Below, one piece after another: positions 6,622-12,945 of a stretch of DNA of 12,945 nt; the first letter of the stretch is position 1; every line of letters begins with the position of its first letter. Under the pieces are notes generated by a model. The model made no database searches and was not told the origin of the DNA. It worked only from the letters and a program-made list of their open reading frames with translations. This stretch comes from JBDSGC01 sp046594105 (GTDB lineage: Bacteria > Acidobacteriota > Thermoanaerobaculia > Gp7-AA8), in the NCBI GenBank assembly GCA_046594105.1, contig JBKJQB010000160.1:1-12945 (forward strand). Direction: 5' to 3'. The position numbers and the translations under genes are program-made.

Positions 6622-7674
6622 TCACAGGACCCGGATCTGGTCGTGCTCAGGAACCTTGTCGCCAATCTCCTCAAACAGGCCAATCGCCGACGCGAACACT
6701 TCGTCCACACTGATGTCGGTCATGCAGCGATGGTGCACGAGCGGACAGACGCGCTTGTAACAGGGCTGGCAGGGAAGCGGGTTGTGAATGACCCGGGTTG
6801 CCCCTGGAATGACCGTTCGGGCCGGATCGGTGGGGCCGAAAATCGAAACCGACGGCACTGCCAGTGCCGTGGCCAGATGGAGCGGTCCGCTGTCGTTGGT
6901 CACGATCACCGAGCAGTGAGAGATCGCGGCGGCCAGATGGAGAACGTCGCCGTCCTCTCCGATGATCGGGAGGTCCCCGGAGGCCGCCGAGATCATGGCG
7001 GCCTGGTGTTGTTCGCCGGGACTGGTGAGGAGGACGACGGAGTAGCCATGCGCACTCAGACGCTCCGCCAGCTCTCCGTAGCGGTCGTCCCCCCAGTGTT
7101 TGGCTCTGCCGAACAGTCCGCCGGCGTGGATGCCGAACAGCGGACGATCCAGTCGGACGCCGAGCGCTTCGAGAGAACGCCGCGCTTTCTCCCGAACCCT
7201 GACCGGGATCATCATCGTGGGAATCTCGTCGACGACTCGAGGAGCGTTCATGGCAGCGAGAAGATCGGAGTAGTCGTCGAGTTGATGGCCACGCTCCCTC
7301 TGCCGGGCCACGCGGTGGGTGAGGAAGAGGCCCCGGGAATCGGTCGCGTAGCCCCAGCGCTCTCGAACTCCCGCGGCGAAGGTGACCATGGCGGCCCGGA
7401 ACGAGTTGGGCAGAATGATGGCGCGGCGGAACTGTCCTTCCTTCAACAGCTGGATGCGGTCGCTGGTCTTGCCGTTCCAGGGAATGACCGCCCGGAACAG
7501 TCCCATGGAGGCGAGCAGGGTGCCGATGTGTTCCGGCGCGGCGACCGTGATTCCACCCTCGTGGCGAAATCGGTGGTGCAGCGCGCGGAACGTGGGCAGG
7601 GCCAGTACGTTGTCCCCGACCCAGTTCAGTCCGATGACGACGGTTTCACTGGGGATCTGTGATTTGGCCTTCAA
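6622..7674 (-). CDS. waaF: Lipopolysaccharide heptosyltransferase II-like (GT9 family)
   Basis: A 350-residue GT9 glycosyltransferase that would transfer heptose from ADP-heptose to the LPS inner core on the cytoplasmic face of the inner membrane. Motifs: NWVGDNVLALP at residues 17-27; ILPNSFRAA at 87-95 and RWGYATDSRGLFLTH at 106-120 of the N-terminal half; GIHAGGLFGRAKHW; TNDSGPLHLATALA for nucleotide-sugar binding; IFGPTDPARTVIPG; and a C-terminal CQPCYKRVCPLVHHRCM cluster typical of WaaF. The start is TTG 7672-7674, the only start codon before the conserved core; GAAGGGGA lies about 9 nt upstream on the minus strand. The gene begins 29 nt inside the end of lpxL, the largest overlap in the operon. 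The acceptor, and whether the sugar is heptose in this phylum, are inferred from the family. Confidence 0.88.
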   Translation of the reverse strand: MKAKSQIPSETVVIGLNWVGDNVLALPTFRALHHRFRHEGGITVAAPEHIGTLLASMGLFRAVIPWNGKTSDRIQLLKEGQFRRAIILPNSFRAAMVTFAAGVRERWGYATDSRGLFLTHRVARQRERGHQLDDYSDLLAAMNAPRVVDEIPTMMIPVRVREKARRSLEALGVRLDRPLFGIHAGGLFGRAKHWGDDRYGELAERLSAHGYSVVLLTSPGEQHQAAMISAASGDLPIIGEDGDVLHLAAAISHCSVIVTNDSGPLHLATALAVPSVSIFGPTDPARTVIPGATRVIHNPLPCQPCYKRVCPLVHHRCMTDISVDEVFASAIGLFEEIGDKVPEHDQIRVL

Positions 7675-8572
7675 CTTGGGTGGTCCCCTTCCAGCGATCG
7701 TGCATCCACAGCCACAAATGCGGGTCCTCGATGATGCGGCGCGAGATCACGTCGTTGATCCGGCGTGTCAGGCTGGCGACGTCTCGTTCGTCGTTTTTCA
7801 GTTGATCGACATCGATCGGGTTGTGAAACTCGAGGCGGTGCCTGGTTCCGTCCGGTATGCAAAACGCGAACACAATCGTCGAGCCGTGACGGAGAGCCAG
7901 TTTGGCGGGCGCGTCGGTGGTCCAGCCGGAGCGCCCCAGGAACGGCACTTCGATCCCTTCGCGTGGCAGCACGGCCTGGTCCGGAAGCAACACCACCACG
8001 GCATTCTCCGAAAGCCCTTTGAGCAGGCCGCGAGCGGCCCGGTTCTTGTCCAGCACCTCGACGCCGGTGCGGGCGCGGATTTTTTGAAGGTCCCTCTCCA
8101 GAAGCTCGTTGTCGAGTGGACGGGCCACGGTCCGGACATTGGGAACCAGTGCCATCACCGCCAGTCCGGCCACCTCCCACCCGCCGTAATGAGCGCTGAT
8201 CAGGATGACGCCGCGCCCGCGCCCGACGGCCTCCTCCAGAACCTCCCCATGAACGAAGGGGCAACGTTCGGCAATGGCAGCGGCTGGCAGATGCTGGAGG
8301 CGGATGTATCCGAGAGCCTCGCGGCCGAAGTGAATCCAGCAGGCGTCGAGGACCGACCGGAGGTCCGCTGCGGCTCTGTGGGGAAAGACCGCGGCGAGGT
8401 TCCGCATGGCCAGTCGATCTCTCCCGCGCAGAATTCGCTTGGCCACACCGCCGACGCGCGCGCCCCAGCGGAGAACGGTCTGGTCGGAAACGTCGCGCAC
8501 CAGGCGCGCCACCAGGCGATAGAGAACGTATTCGAGGCGCTGGACGATCGCGCGTTTGCGACGCCGGCTCAT
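7646..8572 (-). CDS. lpxL: Lipid A biosynthesis acyltransferase (LpxL/HtrB family)
   Basis: A 308-residue inner-membrane acyltransferase of the LpxL/LpxM family, adding a secondary acyl chain to Kdo-lipid A from acyl-ACP. The catalytic HX4E motif is SAHYGGWEVAG with His128 and Glu133. Other family blocks are ARPLDN (residues 150-155), a conserved VVLLPDQ before 200, and PHLWLWMHDRWK (284-295), close to the usual P-x-x-Y/W-x-W-x-H-R-R-F/W-K ending. The N-terminus is basic, with only a weakly hydrophobic segment at about residues 14-27, suggesting peripheral or single-helix attachment. The ATG overlaps the lpxK stop as ATGA and has no Shine-Dalgarno site, so translation is probably coupled. Which secondary position and acyl length it uses cannot be told; paralogous family members (LpxM, LpxP or PIM-type acyltransferases) are alternatives, but the neighbours favour lipid A. 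Confidence 0.88.
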   Translation of the reverse strand: MSRRRKRAIVQRLEYVLYRLVARLVRDVSDQTVLRWGARVGGVAKRILRGRDRLAMRNLAAVFPHRAAADLRSVLDACWIHFGREALGYIRLQHLPAAAIAERCPFVHGEVLEEAVGRGRGVILISAHYGGWEVAGLAVMALVPNVRTVARPLDNELLERDLQKIRARTGVEVLDKNRAARGLLKGLSENAVVVLLPDQAVLPREGIEVPFLGRSGWTTDAPAKLALRHGSTIVFAFCIPDGTRHRLEFHNPIDVDQLKNDERDVASLTRRINDVISRRIIEDPHLWLWMHDRWKGTTQVEGQITDPQ

Positions 8573-9423
8573 GAGACATTGCCGGAGACCCGCGCAGCGA
8601 TGGCCTCGAGAACGGCAGGATCGATGGCCATCTCCACGACGAGCGGGATGATGTCACGCTCGTCGAATTTGACCGCGTCTTTCTGCGTGGTCACGATCAG
8701 TTCCGCAGAGACGGCGGCGGCGGCCTCCCGGATCGAAGCGAGGTCGTTGGCCACGTATCGGTGATGGTCCCGGAAGCTGCGTGTGCCGGCGAGGATGGCC
8801 CCGCATTGCCGGAGGGTGGCAAAAAACTGCTCGTTGTCGGCCAGCCCGGAAAAGGCGAACACGCGTTTGCCCTTCACCCGATCGCCGTCGATCACCCGCA
8901 GCGCGCGGGCGATGACGATGTCGGCGTCGCCCTTTGCCGTGGGTCCTTCCCGGAAGCAGCGCCCGCCTGGTGCGTCGATGAGAATGTTGACGTCCCGGGC
9001 CAGCTGGAGGTGCTGGAATCCATCGTCCAGAATAAAAACATCACAATCATTCATATCTAGAAAATGTATGGCATTCGCAAAACGATTTGATCCAATAATG
9101 ACAGATACATCGGGGAGTAGTGATTTGATGAGGACCGGCTCGTCGCCGAAGCGCTCCGCGTCGTGGCTGTCGACCAGTCCCCATTCGTCGGTGGACCTCC
9201 CATACCCGCGAGTGAGGACGGCGACGCGAAAGCCATGACGGTTCAGGTAACTGGCGATGGCGATCACCGCCGGCGTCTTTCCCGCCCCTCCGGCGGACAG
9301 GTTCCCCACCGAGATCACCGGGCGGGGCAGCCGGGCCGCGCGCAGAATGCCTGTGCGGTACAGAGTGCGCCGGAGACGGTTGAGCGCTCGCCAGGCCAGT
9401 TCCAGAGGCTTGAGCAGGATCAC
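8569..9423 (-). CDS. lpxK: Tetraacyldisaccharide 4'-kinase
   Basis: A 284-residue kinase that phosphorylates the 4' position of the lipid A disaccharide to give lipid IVA, at the inner membrane. Motifs in order: an N-terminal amphipathic helix; SVGNLSAGGAGKTP with the P-loop at residues 45-51; TRGYGR at 71-76; GDEPVLI at 93-99; LDDGFQHLQLARDV at 132-145; DHHRY at 219-223; and TTQKDAVKF at 245-253. It is shorter than the usual 320 or so residues. The segment after LARDV that normally reads like GxxLLPAGPLREP is replaced by a shorter GGRCFREGPTAKGDADI. The start is GTG 9421-9423, overlapping the waaA stop as GTGA. Codons for about residues 99-131 are strikingly AT-rich compared with the rest of the gene, while the frame and motifs stay intact. 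Confidence 0.92.
   Translation of the reverse strand: MILLKPLELAWRALNRLRRTLYRTGILRAARLPRPVISVGNLSAGGAGKTPAVIAIASYLNRHGFRVAVLTRGYGRSTDEWGLVDSHDAERFGDEPVLIKSLLPDVSVIIGSNRFANAIHFLDMNDCDVFILDDGFQHLQLARDVNILIDAPGGRCFREGPTAKGDADIVIARALRVIDGDRVKGKRVFAFSGLADNEQFFATLRQCGAILAGTRSFRDHHRYVANDLASIREAAAAVSAELIVTTQKDAVKFDERDIIPLVVEMAIDPAVLEAIAARVSGNVS
9031..9130. other. Sharply bounded AT-rich tract inside lpxK
   Basis: From 9031 to 9110 only 23 of 80 bases are G or C, in a gene and region of about 60-65% GC. In frame, the minus-strand codons switch to AAA, TCA, CTA, GTA, TCT, ATT, AAT, TTT, ATA and GAT, then return to GC-rich usage at the DDGFQH motif. The protein sequence remains typical of LpxK. Confidence 0.8.
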
Positions 9424-10679
9424 GCCAGCAACTCGATCATGCGTTCCGCGGTGTGGACCGACGCGCCGCGGTTCTCCTCAACCGTCTGGCGGGCCTTTGC
9501 ACTCCGCGACTGATGCTCGGAGCGGTCGGTGAACATGGTGCGGGCAAAGCGAACGACATCGTCCGCTGACCGGACCTCGGTGGCGCCGCCGTCGCGCAGG
9601 AAGACAGAGGCGATCTCCCGGAAGTTCGACATGTGCGGCCCGAACGAGATGGGCACGCCGGCAATGGCCGCCTCGATGGGGTTGTGTCCTCCCGTGGCCA
9701 CCAGACTGCCGCCGATGAAGGCGGCATCGGCGTGGCGGTACATGCGAGCCAGCTCGCCGAAGGTATCGAGGAGCAGCACCTGAAACGAAGGGTCGGAATG
9801 GCCGGCGCGCCACTCGCTGCGGCGGAGCGAGCGCACCGAACGTTCGTTCAACAATGCGGCGACAACACTGAAGCGTTCCGCCTTGCGAGGGGCAATCACC
9901 ACGAACGTCCTCCCCTCCCGAAGCAACGGTTCGAGCGCTGGAATCAGCGTCTCATCCTCCCCCTGCATGGTCGACCCCAGGATCAGGACCCGGCGTCCGG
10001 CGATCATCGCGGTGAGCTCGGAGGCGATCTCCAGCGGCCGGAGATCGGGTTGGTAGTCGAACTTCACGTTCCCGATCGTCTCCACGATCGACTCCGGGGC
10101 GCCGATCATGAGGAACCTCTCGCGGTCGACCGGTTCGCGAGCGAGGATCCGGGAGTAGCTGCCGAGGATGGGTGCGACCAGTCTGCGCACGGCACGATAG
10201 CGGGGAAAGGATCGGTCCGAGATGCGGCCGTTGGCGAGAATCAGACGAATGCCGCGCGCACGGGCCAGCCTGGTGACGTTGGGCCAGATCTCGGTCTCCA
10301 TCGTGCCGAACACCCGAGGAGCGTGGTGGTCCAGGAAGCGGCGCACGCTGCGGGAGAAGTCGAGAGGAAAGTAGGTGACCGTCGCTTCCGGGAAGAGTCT
10401 GCGGGCCTGCGACTGGCCGGTCACTGTGGTGGTGGTGAAGACGATGGAGGTCTGGGGCCGGAGGCGGAGGAGCTCATCGACGACCGGGCGGGCGGCCAGG
10501 GTCTCGCCGACGGAGACGGCGTGGATCCAGAGATCGTGGGGACGTGCCGGGGAACGATAGAAGCCGAGGCGCTCGGGGAAGTTCGCCAGATATTTTCCGC
10601 GGAAAAGCCCCATCACCAGAAAGTAAGGAAGGGCCGCGATGAGCACGAGGTACAGCAGTGCCTCGTAGACGACGAACAT
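9420..10679 (-). CDS. waaA: 3-deoxy-D-manno-octulosonic acid (Kdo) transferase
   Basis: A 419-residue GT30 glycosyltransferase that moves Kdo from CMP-Kdo to lipid IVA. One N-terminal membrane anchor (about residues 4-24) is followed by FPERLGF at 34-40 and LWIHAVSVGET at 50-60, where Glu59 matches the general base Glu60 of E. coli WaaA. Next come TTTTVTGQSQAR, YFPLDF, METEIWPN at 127-134, NGRISDRS at 150-157 and GNVKFD at 203-208. The C-terminal domain has LGSTMQGEDE, APRKAERF, LLLDTFGELARMY and FIGGSLVATGGHNPIEAA for CMP-Kdo binding. Full family length. Whether it adds one, two or more Kdo residues cannot be read from the sequence. It is the first gene of the LPS operon; no Shine-Dalgarno precedes the ATG, but TATCAT lies 7 nt upstream, so it may be leaderless. 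Confidence 0.95.
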   Translation of the reverse strand: MFVVYEALLYLVLIAALPYFLVMGLFRGKYLANFPERLGFYRSPARPHDLWIHAVSVGETLAARPVVDELLRLRPQTSIVFTTTTVTGQSQARRLFPEATVTYFPLDFSRSVRRFLDHHAPRVFGTMETEIWPNVTRLARARGIRLILANGRISDRSFPRYRAVRRLVAPILGSYSRILAREPVDRERFLMIGAPESIVETIGNVKFDYQPDLRPLEIASELTAMIAGRRVLILGSTMQGEDETLIPALEPLLREGRTFVVIAPRKAERFSVVAALLNERSVRSLRRSEWRAGHSDPSFQVLLLDTFGELARMYRHADAAFIGGSLVATGGHNPIEAAIAGVPISFGPHMSNFREIASVFLRDGGATEVRSADDVVRFARTMFTDRSEHQSRSAKARQTVEENRGASVHTAERMIELLA

Positions 10680-10682
10680 GCC

Positions 10683-10707
10683 GCGGATGATAAACGGCTT
10701 CGTCCGC
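10683..10707. repeat. Imperfect inverted repeat overlapping the waaA -10
   Basis: GCGGATGA (10683-10690) and TCGTCCGC (10700-10707) pair at 7 of 8 positions around a 9-nt centre. If transcription starts near 10680, the repeat is not in the mRNA and would act as a DNA operator; otherwise it would be a leader hairpin. Confidence 0.35.
10687..10692 (-). promoter_or_regulatory. -10-like TATCAT directly before waaA
   Basis: On the minus strand TATCAT (5 of 6 to TATAAT) ends 7 nt before the waaA ATG, and no purine-rich ribosome site lies between. Initiation would fall at the start codon. No clear -35 is seen at 16-18 nt spacing. Confidence 0.4.
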
Positions 10708-10811
10708 CGGTGCCCGTGAGGGCGTGGGCGCCGATTTCATGGAGCAGCAAATGGCATCAGCCGCTGCGGTTGAGTGGGCATAAGTCCTGTATCATTTCGC
10801 TTCAGAAACGA

Positions 10812-12062
10812 GTGCCCGACAAAGTCCTAGCGGTTGGTCTCATTCTGCCCACTCTGACGCGCAGTACCGCGGATGAGCACCTTGCGGAACTGGAGAAGCT
10901 GATCGAGAGCGCGGGAGGCCAGGTGGTCGAGCGCATCATGGCCAAGCGCCCGGCGCCCGATCCTGCCACCTACATCGGCAGCGGCAAGGCGCTGGAGGTC
11001 AAAGCAGCGGCCTTGCAGTCCGGCGCGACGCTCATCGTGTTTGACGACGATCTCTCGCCGGCGCAGATCCGCAATCTGGAGAAGGTCATGGAGCTGCGGG
11101 TGATCGACCGGAGCGCCCTGATCCTGGATATTTTCGCCAGCCGCGCGCGCAGCAGGGAGTCCCGCACCCAGGTGGAGCTGGCCCAACTGGAGTACATGTT
11201 GCCGCGGCTGACCCGTGCATGGACTCACCTCGAGCGCCAGGCCGGTGGGATCGGGAGTCGGGGGGTCGGCGAAACGCAGCTGGAGCTCGATCGCCGGATC
11301 ACGCGCAATCGGATCAGCCGTCTCAAGGAAGAGTTGAAGAAGATCGAGCGGATCCGGGAGACGCAGCGCAAAGGCCGGACCACCGCCTTCACGGTCGCTC
11401 TGGTCGGTTACACCAACGCCGGGAAGTCCACGCTCTTCAACCAGCTGACCCGTGGCGGAGCGGGAGCGGCGGATCAACTTTTCGCCACTCTCGATTCCAA
11501 GTCGCAGAAGGCGGCCTTCGAGATGCCGCGGGAGACGGTGGTGATCGACACGGTCGGGTTCATCCGCAAGCTGCCGCACCATCTGGTGGCCTCCTTCCGG
11601 TCGACCATGGAGGAGGCGGTCTCCGCCGACCTGGTGCTCCATGTCATCGACGTCAGCCACCCGCAGTACGAGGACCAGATGGCGGTTGGCGAGCAAGTCC
11701 TGCGCGACCTCGGCGTGGAGGCGGCCAGGGTGCTGGAGGTCTACAACAAGTCCGATCGAACCTCGGAGCTGGATTTCCGGAGGCGCGATGCAGTGCTGGC
11801 CTCCGCGCTCACGGGCGCGGGAGTCGGCCAGTTGATCGACATGATCCGCGATCGCGAGCTCCAGAATGGCGAAGTTATTCAGCTGGAAATACCGCATAAT
11901 GATTCGCGCATGATCGCCAGACTCCATGAGGTGGCTCAGGTGTATGAACAGCGGGTCACCGACGACGCGACGTTCGTCACCGCGTGGGTTCCGCGCGACG
12001 CCATGCATTGGTTCGAACCGTATTCGGCAGTGGATTTGCTTCGGCCCGCCCAGGTGAGTTGA
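10812..12062 (+). CDS. hflX: Ribosome-associated GTPase HflX
   Basis: A 416-residue GTPase, close to the 426 of E. coli HflX, which splits stalled 70S ribosomes under heat and other stress. The N-terminal HflX domain holds RPAPDPATYIGSGKALEV and FDDDLSPAQIRNLEK. Then come RSRESRTQVELAQLEYMLPR and the Gly-rich GGIGSRGVGETQLELDRR, followed by a coiled-coil linker. The G domain has G1 GYTNAGKS at residues 199-206, G3 DTVG at 246-249 and G4 NKSD at 312-315. The start is GTG 10812-10814: the homologous N-terminus begins here, and the long in-frame extension upstream is antisense to waaA. No good Shine-Dalgarno precedes it. It is divergent from the LPS operon and 90 nt before kamA on the same strand. 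Its usual hfq or hflKC neighbours are absent. Confidence 0.94.
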   Translation: MPDKVLAVGLILPTLTRSTADEHLAELEKLIESAGGQVVERIMAKRPAPDPATYIGSGKALEVKAAALQSGATLIVFDDDLSPAQIRNLEKVMELRVIDRSALILDIFASRARSRESRTQVELAQLEYMLPRLTRAWTHLERQAGGIGSRGVGETQLELDRRITRNRISRLKEELKKIERIRETQRKGRTTAFTVALVGYTNAGKSTLFNQLTRGGAGAADQLFATLDSKSQKAAFEMPRETVVIDTVGFIRKLPHHLVASFRSTMEEAVSADLVLHVIDVSHPQYEDQMAVGEQVLRDLGVEAARVLEVYNKSDRTSELDFRRRDAVLASALTGAGVGQLIDMIRDRELQNGEVIQLEIPHNDSRMIARLHEVAQVYEQRVTDDATFVTAWVPRDAMHWFEPYSAVDLLRPAQVS

Positions 12063-12138
12063 AGAAGCGATGAACACACTGTCATTCCGCCCCGGCCCTT
12101 CGCTGATCAGGTTGCGAAAAATCCCAAGTTGCAGTTCG

Positions 12139-12144
12139 AAAGGA
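12139..12144 (+). promoter_or_regulatory. Ribosome binding site of kamA
   Basis: AAAGGA ends 8 nt before ATG 12153-12155. It rules out the in-frame ATG at 12144-12146, which overlaps the site itself. Confidence 0.55.
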
Positions 12145-12152
12145 TGTGTGCC

Positions 12153-12945
12153 ATGAGCTCTGTTCAGATTGACGAGCCCCCGCTACTCGACCCTCCGCAG
12201 TCCCCCCGCCCCAACCATCTCGACACGTACAAGGCGAATCGCGCCCGGCTCTACCCCAACGTCACCGATGAGCAATGGGACGATTGGAAGTGGCAGCAGA
12301 AGAACCGGATCACCACGCTCGAAGAGATCGCCAGTCTCTTCGCTTTCGACGAGGTGACCAGCGCGCGAATGGGCGATCTGTTCGAGCTCTATCGCACCGC
12401 CATCACTCCCTACTATCTCTGTCTGATCGACTTCGACAACCCGCTCGATCCGCTGCGGGTGCAGTCCGTCCCCACCGCCGACGAGCTGCTGAACCCCGGC
12501 GAGCTGACCTGGGATCCGCTGAACGAAGAGGGCGACTCGCCGGTCACTGGCATCGTGCATCGCTATCCCGACCGCTGCCTTTTCCTGGTGACGTCGTATT
12601 GCCCGCTCTACTGCCGCTACTGCACCCGCAAGCGCAAGTGGGTAGACGAGGACGGCACCACCGGACAGCGCAAAATCGAAGCGATGATCGAGTACGTCGC
12701 CGCACATCCGGAGATCCGCGACGTCATCGTGTCAGGGGGAGACCCGCTCTCGCTCTCGCTCCACTACCTCGAGAAAATCCTGGCAGGACTGCGGGCCATT
12801 CCGCATGTGGAAATCATCCGGTTCGGATCCCGGGTGCCGGTCTTTCTGCCCCAGCGCATCGACGAAGAGATGTGCGCCATGCTGGAGAAGTACCACCCGA
12901 TCTGGATCAACACGCACTTCAATCACCCCAACGAGATCACTCCGG
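12153..12945 (+). CDS. kamA: Lysine 2,3-aminomutase family radical SAM enzyme, 5' part
   Basis: The 264 visible residues run off the window end; the family is about 415-460 residues. Lysine 2,3-aminomutase is a PLP- and AdoMet-dependent enzyme that converts L-lysine to L-beta-lysine. Seen here: an N-terminal region with DEQWDDWKWQQKNRITTLEE (residues 39-58) typical of KamA; GIVHRYPDRCLFLVTSYC (133-150); the radical SAM motif CPLYCRYCTRKRK, with Cys150, Cys154 and Cys157 for the 4Fe-4S cluster; SGGDPL (194-199); EIIRFGSRVPVFLPQRI (220-236); and INTHFNHPNEIT (252-263). The basic CTRKRK stretch and long N-terminus favour KamA over the shorter EF-P modifying EpmB. Glutamate or arginine 2,3-aminomutases remain possible, since the substrate Asp residues and the PLP lysine lie outside the window. 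Beta-lysine can serve lysine catabolism or, after acetylation, as an osmolyte. Confidence 0.88.
   Translation, partial: MSSVQIDEPPLLDPPQSPRPNHLDTYKANRARLYPNVTDEQWDDWKWQQKNRITTLEEIASLFAFDEVTSARMGDLFELYRTAITPYYLCLIDFDNPLDPLRVQSVPTADELLNPGELTWDPLNEEGDSPVTGIVHRYPDRCLFLVTSYCPLYCRYCTRKRKWVDEDGTTGQRKIEAMIEYVAAHPEIRDVIVSGGDPLSLSLHYLEKILAGLRAIPHVEIIRFGSRVPVFLPQRIDEEMCAMLEKYHPIWINTHFNHPNEITP

Larger units (their letters stand above)
6622..10679 (-). other. Lipid A / inner-core operon waaA-lpxK-lpxL-waaF
   Basis: Four minus-strand genes run without a gap: waaA and lpxK overlap by GTGA (9420-9423), lpxK and lpxL by ATGA (8569-8572), and lpxL and waaF by 29 nt. Together they phosphorylate, glycosylate and acylate lipid A and start the core. 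The overlaps imply one transcript with coupled translation. Confidence 0.85.
10680..10811. other. Divergent regulatory region between waaA and hflX
   Basis: This 132-nt gap must hold promoters for both the LPS operon (-) and hflX (+). For hflX, TATCAT at 10790-10795 is a possible -10, 16 nt before GTG 10812; TTGAGT at 10770-10775 resembles a -35, but the 14-nt spacer is too short. For waaA, see the -10 candidate and dyad at 10683-10707. Confidence 0.45.

Noticed and set aside
6643..8764. Long plus-strand reading frames (6643-7662 and 7382-8764) opposite waaF, lpxL and lpxK
   Set aside because: They mirror the codon positions of four well-supported LPS genes and have no family-like motifs; typical high-GC antisense frames.
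9633..10811. Long N-terminal extension of the hflX frame
   Set aside because: The extension is antisense to waaA and does not resemble HflX; the homologous N-terminus starts at GTG 10812.
10827..12077. 416-codon minus-strand reading frame opposite hflX
   Set aside because: Antisense shadow of an unambiguous GTPase gene; no start signals or domain.
12063..12152. Possible small gene or RNA between hflX and kamA
   Set aside because: The 90-nt gap has no supported reading frame, hairpin with T-run or recognisable RNA; only the kamA ribosome site is evident.
12748..12760. CGCTCT-type short tandem repeat in kamA
   Set aside because: Only about two units, in frame, encoding PLSLSL within a conserved region; too short to suggest phase variation.

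Overview
The window is GC-rich (about 60-65% by eye) and densely packed, with 13 protein-coding genes and no recognisable RNA gene, insertion sequence, phage gene or CRISPR array. A complete lipid A/Kdo/heptose gene run shows a Gram-negative, LPS-bearing bacterium. The mix of a secreted M14 peptidase with an amidotransferase-like tail, a MEMO-family protein, a short MerR regulator and a lysine 2,3-aminomutase would fit Acidobacteriota. Myxococcota or another deep Gram-negative phylum is possible; this placement is inference.

Layout. 1-303 (+) is the 3' end of a CarF/PEDS1-type lipid desaturase. 328-594 (-) is a small three-helix membrane protein. It diverges, with a 15-nt gap, from a secreted zinc carboxypeptidase (610-3162, +). 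This is followed closely by a MEMO/AmmeMemoRadiSam-B protein (3179-3994, +), glycogen synthase glgA (4046-5512, +), a 35-residue membrane microprotein (5557-5664, +) and free methionine-(R)-sulfoxide reductase (5661-6122, +). The last two are joined by a TTGA start/stop overlap. On the minus strand, transcribed right to left, waaA (10679-9420), lpxK (9423-8569), lpxL (8572-7646) and waaF (7674-6622) overlap one another and form an LPS operon; a MerR-family regulator (6538-6158) follows with its own -10 element. Divergent from waaA is hflX (10812-12062, +), then the 5' part of kamA (12153 to the window end, +).

How the genes work together. LpxK phosphorylates the lipid A disaccharide, WaaA adds Kdo, LpxL adds a secondary acyl chain and WaaF adds heptose, so the minus-strand run covers consecutive steps of lipid A and inner-core assembly. 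The plus-strand genes are mixed metabolism and stress functions (glycogen synthesis, methionine oxide repair, ribosome rescue, beta-lysine formation) without a single shared pathway.

I found no convincing new multi-gene system. The most unusual signals are a sharply bounded AT-rich tract inside lpxK, the microprotein coupled to the sulfoxide reductase, and a recurring arrangement of a TANNNT hexamer 6-8 nt before start codons that lack a Shine-Dalgarno sequence (glgA, merR, waaA), which suggests leaderless transcripts.
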